From: CAZUHN01 sp964620535
Lineage (GTDB): Bacteria; UBA8248
Direction of reading: 5' to 3'
Length of the DNA: 19,435 nucleotides
Assembly (NCBI GenBank): GCA_964620535.1
Contig: CAZUHN010000301.1
Coordinates: 1-19,435 of the forward strand
Shown: positions 7,259 to 14,796 of the stretch, one piece after another
How the letters are laid out: every line of letters starts with the position of its first letter
Numbering within the stretch: the first letter of the stretch is position 1
Program-made: the position numbers and the translations under genes
The notes under the pieces: generated by a model
The model's input: only the letters and a program-made list of their open reading frames with translations
Databases searched by the model: none
What the model was told of the DNA's origin: nothing

Positions 7259-9334
7259 GTGCTGATCAAGCGACTTCTTTTGCTCGTTCCCCTTTCCATC
7301 AGCCTATTCATTTTCCAATCCTACTTCTGGATCCCCACATTTTCCGATCAAACGATAGGCAGTGACAAGCGTCTTACTCAATATATCGCGGGCTCTATCG
7401 GCGACGCGCAAATTCTCAATCCCATCCTTCATTCGGACGCCTCCAGCGGAAACATCGTCGATCTGGTGTTCGAGGGCCTCATTGATCGGGACAAGGACCT
7501 GAACTTTCGGGGACGATTGGCCACCTCCTGGCGCGTCTACGAGGAAGCCTATTTCGTTCCCCGGCCCGGCGGGCCCGGCGCAGAGGAAATTCGCTCTCTG
7601 CTCGAGCGCCCCCGGAACGGAAACCGTCCGGAATGGACAAAGCTCCTTGCGAAGGTGGAAGTCGTCCCTCCCGCCGAAGAAAAAGAAACCATCCGAACCC
7701 CGCCGAAGAAAAACGAAAAAAAGCCGGGTTCGTCCTCCTTTACCATCTCCTATCCTGCGCGCGTGAAGATCACGCTCAAGAAAGTCGACCAAGACTTGTT
7801 TGAAAATGTGAAAAGCTTCCTGGGCCCGGAGGCCATCGCTCGAGATCCTTCGCCCTTTCTCCAAAAAGGTCTCGATGAGCAAATCCGGAAGGCGGCCCTC
7901 CGGCGCGTAAAACTGACCGAGCACAATCCCATCATTGTTTTCCGTCTGCGCCGCGGGGTGAAGTTTCACGATGGCCATGAATTCGACTCGAGGGATGTCC
8001 GCTTTACTTATGATTCCATCATGGACGGACGCAACATTTCGCCGCGCATCCCCGATTACGAGCCCGTGAAACGGATGGAGACGCCGGATCGGCATACCGT
8101 CAAGATCCTATACAAACGCCTTTATTCTCCCGCCTTCGGGACCTGGCAGATGGGCGTCCTCCCCGAGCACCTCCTCAACCGGAAGATGCTCGAGGCCGAG
8201 GCCCGCCGACGCGGGAGCGACCCCGCCAAATTCACGATGCGGGACAGCGCATTCAACCGCCATCCGATCGGGACCGGTTCTTTTCGATTCAAAGAATGGC
8301 ATTCGGATGAATTGATTCGCCTCACGCGGAACGAGAATTACTGGGAGGGCGCACCTGAATACAAAGAATATATTTTCCGGATTATCCCGGATGCATTAAC
8401 GCAGGAGATGGCCTTCTATGCAGGAACGGTGGACAGCTACGGAGCCGGGAGCCATCAGATCGATCGCTTGCGAAAGGATCCGCGCTTCCAGGTCTTCTCC
8501 GGCCTCGCTTTCGGCTACACCTACATTGGCTATAATATGCGGCGAAAACCATTCGACGATGTCCGGGTTCGACGGGCCCTCGGCATAGCGGTCGACACAA
8601 AAGCCATTCACAAATACCTTCTCTACGATCAGGCCGAAGACATTACCGGCCCCTTCATCAAGCAATCGGATCATTACAACCGGTCCATACCTCCGCTCGA
8701 ATACAATCCCCAAAAAGCCGAAGCCCTTTTGAATGAAGCAGGTTGGCGAAAGGTGAACGGGAAAATGATGAAGGACGGAAAGCCTCTCGAATTCACGCTA
8801 ATCACGAACCATGGAAATGAACAGAGAAAAGCTATCGCCGTGGTCGTCCAGGACTCCTGGAAACGGATTGGGGTAAACGTGAAAGTCGATACAGTTGAAT
8901 GGGCCGTTTTTATCAAGAAATACATAAACGGCCTGAATTTTGACACCGTCATACTTGGGTGGAGAATGGGTCTCGACCCCGACCTTTACCAGATCTGGCA
9001 TTCGAGCCAAACCAATCCGGGACATCTGAATTTCGTGGGCTACAAGAATCCCAAGGCGGACGATCTCATCATCAAGATCAGACAAGAATATGATCTGAAA
9101 AAACAGGTTGCGTACACGCATGCGCTCCACAAAATCATTTTCGAAGACCAGCCATATACTTTTTTGTTTGTGGGAAAATGGACCGCTTTGCTCGACAGAA
9201 AAATCGCTATCAAGAAAAAATTGCCGGGCGAAAAGGTCAAGTACGAAAAAATCACTCCCACGCAAACTGGAAACTATACCTTTGATTTCCTGAAATGGAC
9301 AAAATTGCCCTCCGCCCCCCAGTTCGAGAAGTAG
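7259..9334 (+). CDS. ABC transporter substrate-binding protein, peptide/nickel family (SBP family 5), with a large insertion
   Basis: A 691-residue exported binding protein, well above the usual 500-550. The GTG at 7259 follows GAGGGGG (7245-7251) at 7 bases. Residues 1-22 form an export signal or membrane anchor (LIKRLLLLVPLSISLFIFQ). Family blocks are ILNPILHSDASSGNIVDLVFEGLI (51-74), LATSW, FRLRRGVKFHDGHEFDSRDVRFTYDSIM (228-255), PIGTGSFRFKEW and the C-terminal region PDLYQIWHSS. Between LATSWRVYEE and IIVFRLRRGVKFHDG, normally about ten residues apart, lie about 125 extra residues (97-223). These include a Lys/Pro/Glu-rich stretch (PPAEEKETIRTPPKKNEKKP) and a folded-looking part (ARVKITLKKVDQDLFENVKSFLG). 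Permeases follow at 5 bases. The ligand is probably a peptide or similar solute; this cannot be fixed from sequence. Confidence 0.92.
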   Translation: MLIKRLLLLVPLSISLFIFQSYFWIPTFSDQTIGSDKRLTQYIAGSIGDAQILNPILHSDASSGNIVDLVFEGLIDRDKDLNFRGRLATSWRVYEEAYFVPRPGGPGAEEIRSLLERPRNGNRPEWTKLLAKVEVVPPAEEKETIRTPPKKNEKKPGSSSFTISYPARVKITLKKVDQDLFENVKSFLGPEAIARDPSPFLQKGLDEQIRKAALRRVKLTEHNPIIVFRLRRGVKFHDGHEFDSRDVRFTYDSIMDGRNISPRIPDYEPVKRMETPDRHTVKILYKRLYSPAFGTWQMGVLPEHLLNRKMLEAEARRRGSDPAKFTMRDSAFNRHPIGTGSFRFKEWHSDELIRLTRNENYWEGAPEYKEYIFRIIPDALTQEMAFYAGTVDSYGAGSHQIDRLRKDPRFQVFSGLAFGYTYIGYNMRRKPFDDVRVRRALGIAVDTKAIHKYLLYDQAEDITGPFIKQSDHYNRSIPPLEYNPQKAEALLNEAGWRKVNGKMMKDGKPLEFTLITNHGNEQRKAIAVVVQDSWKRIGVNVKVDTVEWAVFIKKYINGLNFDTVILGWRMGLDPDLYQIWHSSQTNPGHLNFVGYKNPKADDLIIKIRQEYDLKKQVAYTHALHKIIFEDQPYTFLFVGKWTALLDRKIAIKKKLPGEKVKYEKITPTQTGNYTFDFLKWTKLPSAPQFEK

Positions 9335-9338
9335 CGCG

Positions 9339-10298
9339 ATGGCAGCATATATCGTACGCACCGCAATATTCAAAATAATCATCCTTCTCATCATCTCCAT
9401 CGTCAGCTTTCTCGTGGTTCACCTTGCGCCGGGCGAGCCGAGTCAAATCGATCCGCTCAACCCCCGTTTCCGCGTCGAGGATATTGAGCGCTTCCGCGCC
9501 GCCTTTGATCTCGACAAGCCGATCTACCAGCAATATTTTCTCTTTTACAAAAAATTTCTCACGGGGGAATTAAAAAGCTTCAAGGACAATCAACCCGTCC
9601 TCAATAAAGTCTGGGTGAGATTCCTAAACAGCCTCCCCCTCTTTATCGTCGGGACAATTCTCACCTGGTGTCTCGCATTTCCAATGGGGATCGGGGCCGC
9701 ATTGCGGAAGGGGGGGATATTCGATTTGCTCGGCACATTAACCAGCTATTTTCTTATCTCCATCCCCGGTTTTTTTCTCGCCTACCTCATGATCTTGGCC
9801 GTCGTTTGGGCCTTCGAAGTCCCCGTATTGGGCATTCACACCTTCGGGCGGGATGGCGCCTCGCTTTCTTTTCAAGTGATGGATCGGGTTTGGCACCTCG
9901 TCCTGCCGAGCCTTCTGGGCGCGACGGCCGGAATCGCCTTTCTTTCCCGCTATGTCCGCGGCCAGATGATCGAGGTCCTCGATTCCGACTACGTGCGCAC
10001 CGCCCTCTCGAAAGGATTGACCGAGGACACGGTCTATTACGTTCACGCCCTTCGGAACGCGGCGCTCCCGTTTGTGACAATGTTCGGCCTTCTGCTCCCC
10101 GGTCTCATCGGCGGATCCGTAATCATCGAGCAAATTTTCGCCTGGCCCGGCATGGGAAGAATGGCATTCGAGGCCGTACTCACGCGCGACTTTCCGATTA
10201 TCATTAGCCTCAATTTCATTTCTGCCATACTGGTTCTCGTGGGTACCTTCGTCTCCGACATCCTTTACGTTGTCGTCGATCCCAGGATACGTCTATGA
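9339..10298 (+). CDS. ABC transporter permease, DppB/OppB-like
   Basis: A 319-residue inner-membrane permease. It has the N-terminal helix IIILLIISIVSFLVVHLAPGEPS typical of the DppB/OppB side, a periplasmic segment with RFRAAFDLDKPIYQQYFLFYKKFLTGE, and five further hydrophobic helices. The cytoplasmic ATPase-contact loop is DSDYVRTALSKGLTEDTVYYVHALRNAALP, where the family EAA motif reads RTALSKG. It ends with GGSVIIEQIFAWPGMGRMAFEAVLTRDFPII, diagnostic for this family. Length is normal and no insertion is seen. The ATG at 9339 lies 5 bases after the binding-protein stop, and the TGA overlaps the next ATG, so it forms an operon with both neighbours. Confidence 0.93.
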   Translation: MAAYIVRTAIFKIIILLIISIVSFLVVHLAPGEPSQIDPLNPRFRVEDIERFRAAFDLDKPIYQQYFLFYKKFLTGELKSFKDNQPVLNKVWVRFLNSLPLFIVGTILTWCLAFPMGIGAALRKGGIFDLLGTLTSYFLISIPGFFLAYLMILAVVWAFEVPVLGIHTFGRDGASLSFQVMDRVWHLVLPSLLGATAGIAFLSRYVRGQMIEVLDSDYVRTALSKGLTEDTVYYVHALRNAALPFVTMFGLLLPGLIGGSVIIEQIFAWPGMGRMAFEAVLTRDFPIIISLNFISAILVLVGTFVSDILYVVVDPRIRL

Positions 10299-11752
10299 AT
10301 GGATCCTCCGCGCTCTCAGGGGCTTCTTCTTTTCACGATGAAGAGCTCACCGGCGACGAGTTCACTCCTTGGCAGCGGGTCGGTCGAAACCTCATCTCGA
10401 ATCGACTCGCCGTCGCCGGCGGGATTGTGCTCCTCTTCTTTGTGGTGGTGGCCCTAGTCGGATGGCAGGGAACATCGGGTGAAGAACCTGCCTTCAACCC
10501 AAGCCTTGTCCGCCTCCCCGATAAGTTGATGCCCCCCTTCTCCCTCCCGAATCAAGATGCCGTAACTCCCGAAGCGTCTCCCATGTTCGGCGTGTACCTA
10601 TTTGGGACGGACGAATTGGGCCGAGACGTCTTCGCCCGAATGCTTGAAGGCGCGACGGTTTCCATGGCTGTGGGGGTGGTATCGGTCGGAATCGCTATCC
10701 TGCTTGGAGTCGCCATGGGGGGTATCGCCGGATTTTACGGGGATCGCGCACCGGGAATTGGTTCATTGATTGGAATTCTTGCGACCCTGGGAACTGGCCT
10801 CTTTATCTGGCATAGCGCCGGAATATTTTCCCTTACCGTGTTCTGCGCCGGAGGACTTGCTGGAACAACGATAAAGTGGAAGAACGGCCGCCGACTCATC
10901 CTCGAAGGATTGGGTTTTGGTTTATTGTTAGGCTTCTTCCTCACGCCCTACTGGCTGCGAAACATGGGTCTGGAATTTTGGCTTCATCTCATCGCATGGC
11001 CGGGAATCGTCCTTTTGGGTGGGGTATTGGGCCAATTCGCCCAAGAGGAGGGCGAGGCATCCGTATTGCTCGGCGCGATGCTCGGTGGCGGATTGGCATC
11101 ATTCGGGGTGATCGTTTTCCCGTTGGATTTAATCACTTCATTTGCGATCTTGCTGCTTGCAGCCGCAATTCTTGGTGCCATCGCCTATAGGGAGGATATT
11201 CGTCCCATGCTTCGCCAGTGGCATCTTCCTCGCTTCGATTTGATGTTTATCGCCCTGGTGGACGTTCAGCTTTCGTTCCCGACATTTTTTCTTATTCTCA
11301 CCGTTATCGCCCTTCTCCCCCCAAGCATTTGGAACATCATGATCGTCATCGGGGTGACCGGTTGGGTGGGGCCGGCCCGTTTCGTACGAGCGGAAATTCT
11401 TTCCCTGCGAGAAAGGTCCTTCGTCGAGGCCGCTGTGGCAATGGGGGCGAAAGATTTTCGGCTCATTTTCAAGCACTTGATTCCGAACTCTCTGGCCCCC
11501 GTTCTTGTCTCGGCCACCATCGGCATCGCCTCGGCCATTCTCACCGAGGCGAGCCTTAGCTTCCTCGGATTTGGAGTCCCGCCGCCTGCCGCCACGTGGG
11601 GGAATATTCTCTCCGACGGTAAGAAATTTCTCTTTGACGCTCCCTGGCTGACTTTTATCCCCGGTCTCGCCATTCTCATCGTCGTCTTGGCGTTCAACCT
11701 ATTTGGGGAAGGACTCCGGGATGCCTTTAATCCGCGGGCGAAACCTGAGTAG
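10295..11752 (+). CDS. ABC transporter permease, DppC/OppC-like, with a large multi-helix insertion
   Basis: A 485-residue permease against about 280-320 for ordinary DppC/OppC proteins. The start ATG overlaps the previous stop (ATGA). The ordinary parts are an N-terminal helix (RNLISNRLAVAGGIVLLFFVVVALVGW, 31-57), FGTDELGRDVFARMLEGATVSMAVGVVSVGIAILLGVAMGGIAGFYGD (103-150), and then FDLMFIALVDVQLSFPTFFLIL (314-335). The EAA loop is EAAVAMGAKDFRLIFKHLIPNSLAPVL (378-404), and SFLGFGVPPPAATWGNIL and GEGLRDAFNPR complete the end. Between residues 150 and 314, where homologues go almost directly from AGYYGG to the VD..LSFP helix, sit about 163 extra residues with five or six hydrophobic segments (near 154-171, 175-190, 203-222, 228-247, 255-276, 280-298). 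An even number would keep the topology of the downstream core. No ATPase gene follows. Confidence 0.9.
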   Translation: MNGSSALSGASSFHDEELTGDEFTPWQRVGRNLISNRLAVAGGIVLLFFVVVALVGWQGTSGEEPAFNPSLVRLPDKLMPPFSLPNQDAVTPEASPMFGVYLFGTDELGRDVFARMLEGATVSMAVGVVSVGIAILLGVAMGGIAGFYGDRAPGIGSLIGILATLGTGLFIWHSAGIFSLTVFCAGGLAGTTIKWKNGRRLILEGLGFGLLLGFFLTPYWLRNMGLEFWLHLIAWPGIVLLGGVLGQFAQEEGEASVLLGAMLGGGLASFGVIVFPLDLITSFAILLLAAAILGAIAYREDIRPMLRQWHLPRFDLMFIALVDVQLSFPTFFLILTVIALLPPSIWNIMIVIGVTGWVGPARFVRAEILSLRERSFVEAAVAMGAKDFRLIFKHLIPNSLAPVLVSATIGIASAILTEASLSFLGFGVPPPAATWGNILSDGKKFLFDAPWLTFIPGLAILIVVLAFNLFGEGLRDAFNPRAKPE

Positions 11753-11842
11753 GCAACCTTAGATAGTGAAATTTGTTCTATGAAAATTGAAATTTGAGCG
11801 CCCGTGAGTTCGAGGGACCTAATTTTACGGCCGACTTTAAAT

Positions 11843-11872
11843 TTGACATTTCCTAGGCGCCGAAGCTATATA
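11843..11872 (+). promoter_or_regulatory. Promoter of tRNA-Leu
   Basis: TTGACA at 11843-11848 is a perfect -35 box, followed after 18 bases by TATATA (11867-11872). Transcription would start about 20 bases before the mature tRNA 5' end at 11901. The surrounding 150 bases (11753-11900) are AT-rich and hold no gene. Confidence 0.65.
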
Positions 11873-11900
11873 GCTATTGTTTTTCTTGAGAAAAACGCTT

Positions 11901-11987
11901 GCCCAAGTGGTGGAATTGGTAGACACGCCAGCTTGAGGGGCTGGTGGGGGCAACCCCGTGTCGGTTCGAGTCCGGCCTTGGGCACCA
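11901..11987 (+). tRNA. tRNA-Leu (anticodon GAG)
   Basis: An 87-base class II tRNA with encoded CCA. The acceptor stem GCCCAAG (11901-11907) pairs with CTTGGGC (11977-11983), followed by discriminator A, as expected for Leu, and CCA. The anticodon stem CCAGC/GCTGG (11928-11932 and 11940-11944) encloses loop TTGAGGG, giving anticodon GAG (11935-11937), which reads CUC. A long variable arm with GGGG/CCCC and a T arm GTCGG-TTCGAGT-CCGGC complete it. Its 3' end from 11971 to 11987 plus three following bases recurs at 14124-14143, marking it as a likely integration target. Confidence 0.96.
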
Positions 11988-11990
11988 AAT
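11971..11990 (+). repeat. Left direct repeat (candidate att site) inside the tRNA-Leu 3' end
   Basis: The 20 bases tccggccttgggcaccaaat (3' part of the T arm, acceptor stem, CCA and three following bases) are identical to 14124-14143. Similarity reaches 5 bases further upstream with one mismatch (tcgag versus tcgaa). The sequences diverge right after the repeat. A tRNA 3' end duplicated on the far side of a foreign-looking segment is the standard footprint of tyrosine-integrase insertion. Confidence 0.75.
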
Positions 11991-12425
11991 GGTCTTCCCC
12001 ATGCGTCCCGACGCTTCCTGTCCGCGCATGGTCTCCTTGAAATTCCTGGAGACACGCCTTCCCTATGCGCCTTGGTGGTTCCCGTTCAATCCCGTCATAG
12101 TGCGGATGTCTCTGCGAGTATCGAAGAAGAGACCCAAGTCCAACGGCCTCATCGTGCTCGATGCACCCCCCCCTAAATGGGATCAGGCCGAGTGAAAGTA
12201 TTTTCCATAGGTATTCGGCTTGGGCTGGGCAACCATGGGAGATTTTTCATAAGCAAGAAGCGCCATATTACAGAATAAATCATAGACAAGCGCAGAGAAG
12301 GGGAAGGCTTTTTCTCCCAAGACCAACCCACTCATGAGGTCTACAAAAAGCTTGAGATATCTGATCGAACCTACTACCGATGGCGAAAATGTCTTCGACC
12401 GGTGACTCGGCGAGCCACCTCCCCC
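11991..12425. other. Gene-free left arm of the island with two adjacent inverted repeats
   Basis: No convincing coding region is seen; short open frames here have no recognisable motif and one starts inside the tRNA. Directly inside the left repeat are two inverted repeats sharing one base. CCATGCG (11999-12005) pairs with CGCATGG (12025-12031), and GTCTCC (12031-12036) pairs with GGAGAC (12048-12053). They could be integrase arm sites, tRNA 3' processing or termination structures, or chance. The nnrS stop lies at the right edge. Confidence 0.4.
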
Positions 12426-13640
12426 TCAGCCCGGAATGCCATCCGGGCGCCGTTTTGAGAGAATGGGCCAGTAGACGACGACGTGGATACCGAAGGCGGC
12501 AGCCCACAAGACCACCGAGGCGATGAGTGCCTCCTTGTATCCTTCGCCGAAGAGGACCGGCGCTGCGATCCGCACCAGGGCGGCAGCCGAGACCAGGAGA
12601 CAGGCCGCGGCGACTAAGGGCCGGATCTCCGCCGGCCTTCCCGTGTGAAGCAGGCCGACGATCGACATCACGGCGAAGATCGTCCCTCCGATCCCGCCCG
12701 CCGTCATCGCGTGCAGGGCGCTCGCCCCGGGAATAAGCCCGCCCAGGTAGGCCGAACCGGTCAGGGCGAGGCCCGCCGCTACCCAGGCGTACCCCAGGTG
12801 CAGCCCCAGGAGGAAGGGTTTCCGCAGGAGCCCGCCAGCCCGCCAGTTCGCCATGCGGACGACCTGCGCCCCCGCCGCCCCGAGGGCGAGAAGCCCCACC
12901 CATGCGGCCTCGTGGTCCACCAGGTCCGCCGCGAGAAAGAGGGCCACCGAGCCGATGGCAAGCCCTTCCAGCAAGGGCCAGGAGACCGGCCGCCTCGGCC
13001 CCCCCGCCCCTAGGCGCGCGATGCCCAGGAAGGTGGGGACGATGCGACCGATGAAGATGACGACCAGGAGCATCAGGAGATTCACCCCGATGCGCAGCCC
13101 GGCCGAGGCTGCTCCCGCAATCCCCGCCAAGGGTTCCAGATGGAACATCAGGTTGGCAAGGAAGAAGAGGGCGAGCACGGGCAACAAGATCAGATTCTGC
13201 CGGTTTCCCGGCGACAGCAGGACCGGCATGACCCCCGCCGCGAGCGCCGGAACCAGAGCGAGGTCCAGGACCGCCACCACGAGGGGGGAAAGGGCGCCCG
13301 AAGCCCACATGGCGGCTCGCCCCGCCGCCCAGGCTCCTGCGATCATCCCCAGCCGCCATCCTGTCACCGGAGGGATCCGGCTCCAGGTCGCCGTCGCCGT
13401 GAGCAGGAAACCGCTTACCGCGGCTGCGGCAAAGCCGAACACCATCTCGTGACCATGGAAGACGACGGATCGGAACGCCGCGGGGCTCGGTGCCGCGTCG
13501 AAAAAGATCGCCAGCCAGGCGATCGGGAAGAGCGCGCCGTAGGCGCCCGCCAGAAGGAAGAAAGGCCGGAAGCCGCCCGCGAGGAGCGGAGGAACCTCCT
13601 TTTTCGCTTCCTCGCGGGAGGTGATCTGAATCAGTTCCAT
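12426..13640 (-). CDS. nnrS: NnrS family membrane protein
   Basis: A 404-residue inner-membrane protein with about twelve hydrophobic helices, the usual NnrS size. NnrS is described as a heme- and copper-containing protein linked to denitrification and protection from nitric oxide stress. Signatures are GGFRPFFLLAGAYGALFP (22-39), FHGHEMVFGFAAAAVSGFLLTATATW (61-86, His62 and His64), NLMFHLEPL (His167), FIGRIVPTFLGIA and LHAMTAGGIGGTIFAVMSIVGLLHTGRP (His310, His332); these histidines are likely heme or metal ligands. The ATG at 13640 has only a weak GGGG upstream as ribosome-binding site. Composition is very GC-rich compared with both flanks, suggesting transfer. It is alone in the island and points toward the tRNA. 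No FNR/NNR-type palindrome was recognised upstream. Confidence 0.9.
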   Translation of the reverse strand: MELIQITSREEAKKEVPPLLAGGFRPFFLLAGAYGALFPIAWLAIFFDAAPSPAAFRSVVFHGHEMVFGFAAAAVSGFLLTATATWSRIPPVTGWRLGMIAGAWAAGRAAMWASGALSPLVVAVLDLALVPALAAGVMPVLLSPGNRQNLILLPVLALFFLANLMFHLEPLAGIAGAASAGLRIGVNLLMLLVVIFIGRIVPTFLGIARLGAGGPRRPVSWPLLEGLAIGSVALFLAADLVDHEAAWVGLLALGAAGAQVVRMANWRAGGLLRKPFLLGLHLGYAWVAAGLALTGSAYLGGLIPGASALHAMTAGGIGGTIFAVMSIVGLLHTGRPAEIRPLVAAACLLVSAAALVRIAAPVLFGEGYKEALIASVVLWAAAFGIHVVVYWPILSKRRPDGIPG

Positions 13641-14123
13641 GAGGGCCCCGTAGTAGTGATGCTTCTCCGGCCACGCCTACTTGGTCAGCGTTGAACGCCT
13701 ATTTATTGCATATCCAGAAAATCTTTCCCCTTGAATTCCTCCGGTGAAGGTATCCGATGCCCTTCCTGGAGGGTGGCTTTCCACTCCGGCAGTTCCTCTC
13801 ACCACTCATTCCCTCGTAACGCCCTCGACGCGAGGGGCGCTCCGTTGAGCCGGACACCACTCCGGAGAAGAACCGCCTTTGACGTGCCTCGATAGTTGTA
13901 TCACTTCCTATGAGAGTCCTGGAACCATGGCCGGAGGGTGAAGCCTGGAGGTCATGGTTCTCTTGTTTCAGGTGTTGCAGGCCGGTAGCCCAGGTGTTCC
14001 TCGAAGGTTTGGAAGAGCCCCAGAAGGCCACCGGCGTGAGGGTTATTATGCGGGTGTCTCGATAAATAGACCGCAGAAAACATACATAACACATCATAAA
14101 AGTCTTACAAATTCGACCTCGAA
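13641..14123. other. Gene-free right arm of the island upstream of nnrS
   Basis: About 480 bases between the nnrS start and the right repeat. Open frames exist on both strands (for example 13699-14097 on -) but their translations are rich in Arg, Ser and Gly with no motif I recognise, so I call it non-coding. It should contain the nnrS promoter; an AT-rich patch near 13700-13735 is a candidate. A hairpin CCCTCG-ACG-CGAGGG lies at 13822-13836. The last 60 bases before the right repeat turn AT-rich, unlike the rest of the arm. Confidence 0.4.
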
Positions 14124-14143
14124 TCCGGCCTTGGGCACCAAAT
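14124..14143 (+). repeat. Right direct repeat (displaced tRNA-Leu 3' end, candidate att site)
   Basis: Exact 20-base copy of 11971-11990, preceded by tcgaa, which resembles a T-loop, and followed by unrelated sequence leading to def. The upstream half of a tRNA gene is absent here, so it is a fragment and not a second tRNA. It marks the far end of the island. Confidence 0.75.
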
Positions 14144-14222
14144 AGATGAATCTCCTGAAACCTTTGACCCCTGTTTATTTTTTCAAATTCATTACAGCCG
14201 GACGAAAATGGAGGGATTCATT

Positions 14223-14762
14223 TTACGAATTCGACTTCCCAGATTCCTCCTGCTCTCCAAAAAACCGTTTCCGCTCCTCGCCAAAAGCGAGGGTAGAAAA
14301 ATCCTCTATCCGCTCGAGGAACAATACGCCATCCAGATGATCCGCCTCGTGCTGGCACACGCGAGCGGCCAATCCGTTTAATTCTGTCTCATACCGGTTT
14401 CCGATAGCATCGGTCGCTTCAAGGCAAACAGAAACATTTCGGGGAACCTGACCATATATATCCGGAACGCTGAGGCATCCCTCCCAGCCAATTTCCCTTT
14501 TCCCCTCGATTGGCCGAATGAGCGGGTTGATGGCCACAAGCACAGTGGCCGCATCCTTGGTATCCTTGAGGAAAATGAAAACCCGCAAGGGAACATGCAC
14601 CTGCGGCCCGGCAAGGCCGACGCCGCTGTATTCCGCCATGGTTTCGATCATGTCTTGTACCAGATGTTGGAAGTCAAGTTGATTTAATTTCGCAGGATTC
14701 ACTTCACGGGCGTCTTCCCGCAAAACGGGATGCCCCATCCTTGCTACCTTTAGGATCGCCAT
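14223..14762 (-). CDS. def: Peptide deformylase
   Basis: A 179-residue metalloenzyme that removes the N-formyl group from new proteins. All three family motifs are present: GVGLAGPQ (47-54), EGCLS (94-98, with metal ligand Cys96) and QHEADHLDG (metal ligands His138 and His142, catalytic Glu139). Motif I has Gly for the more common second Ala, which is seen in some homologues. The ATG at 14762 follows a good GGAG/GGGAG site (CATGTAGGAGAAGGGAG just upstream). The C-terminal tail after residue 160 is charged. It lies 34 bases after the HAD phosphatase gene on the same strand, so the two are probably co-transcribed toward the island. Confidence 0.96.
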   Translation of the reverse strand: MAILKVARMGHPVLREDAREVNPAKLNQLDFQHLVQDMIETMAEYSGVGLAGPQVHVPLRVFIFLKDTKDAATVLVAINPLIRPIEGKREIGWEGCLSVPDIYGQVPRNVSVCLEATDAIGNRYETELNGLAARVCQHEADHLDGVLFLERIEDFSTLAFGEERKRFFGEQEESGKSNS

Positions 14763-14796
14763 CGCGCACTCCCTTCTCCTACATGTAATATAAATC

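Larger units (their letters stand above)
11971..14143. mobile_element. Candidate minimal genomic island at tRNA-Leu(GAG) carrying nnrS
   Basis: The segment is bounded by a 20-base exact direct repeat of the tRNA-Leu 3' end, and the repeat-to-repeat period is 2,153 bases. Its one convincing gene, nnrS, is much richer in G+C than its surroundings: in the 60 bases 12721-12780, 45 are G or C, against 26 in 4201-4260 of gap. No tyrosine-recombinase reading frame or other mobility gene is seen between the repeats. It could be a remnant after loss of an integrase, an element mobilised in trans, or, less likely, an assembly join through the tRNA repeat. What was originally next to the tRNA would be the def-proximal sequence after 14143. 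Confidence 0.6.

Noticed and set aside
12280..13674. A 464-residue frame on the - strand overlapping nnrS
   Set aside because: It is an out-of-frame shadow in GC-rich DNA, rich in Arg, Gly and Pro; the nnrS frame has the family motifs.
13699..14097. A 132-residue frame on the - strand in the island right arm, considered as an integrase or transposase remnant
   Set aside because: No recombinase Arg-His-Arg-Tyr pattern or transposase motif was seen, and composition is low-complexity for a protein.
14119..14143. A second tRNA gene
   Set aside because: Only the T-loop and acceptor 3' end are present; the upstream sequence lacks the 5' acceptor strand, D arm and anticodon arm.
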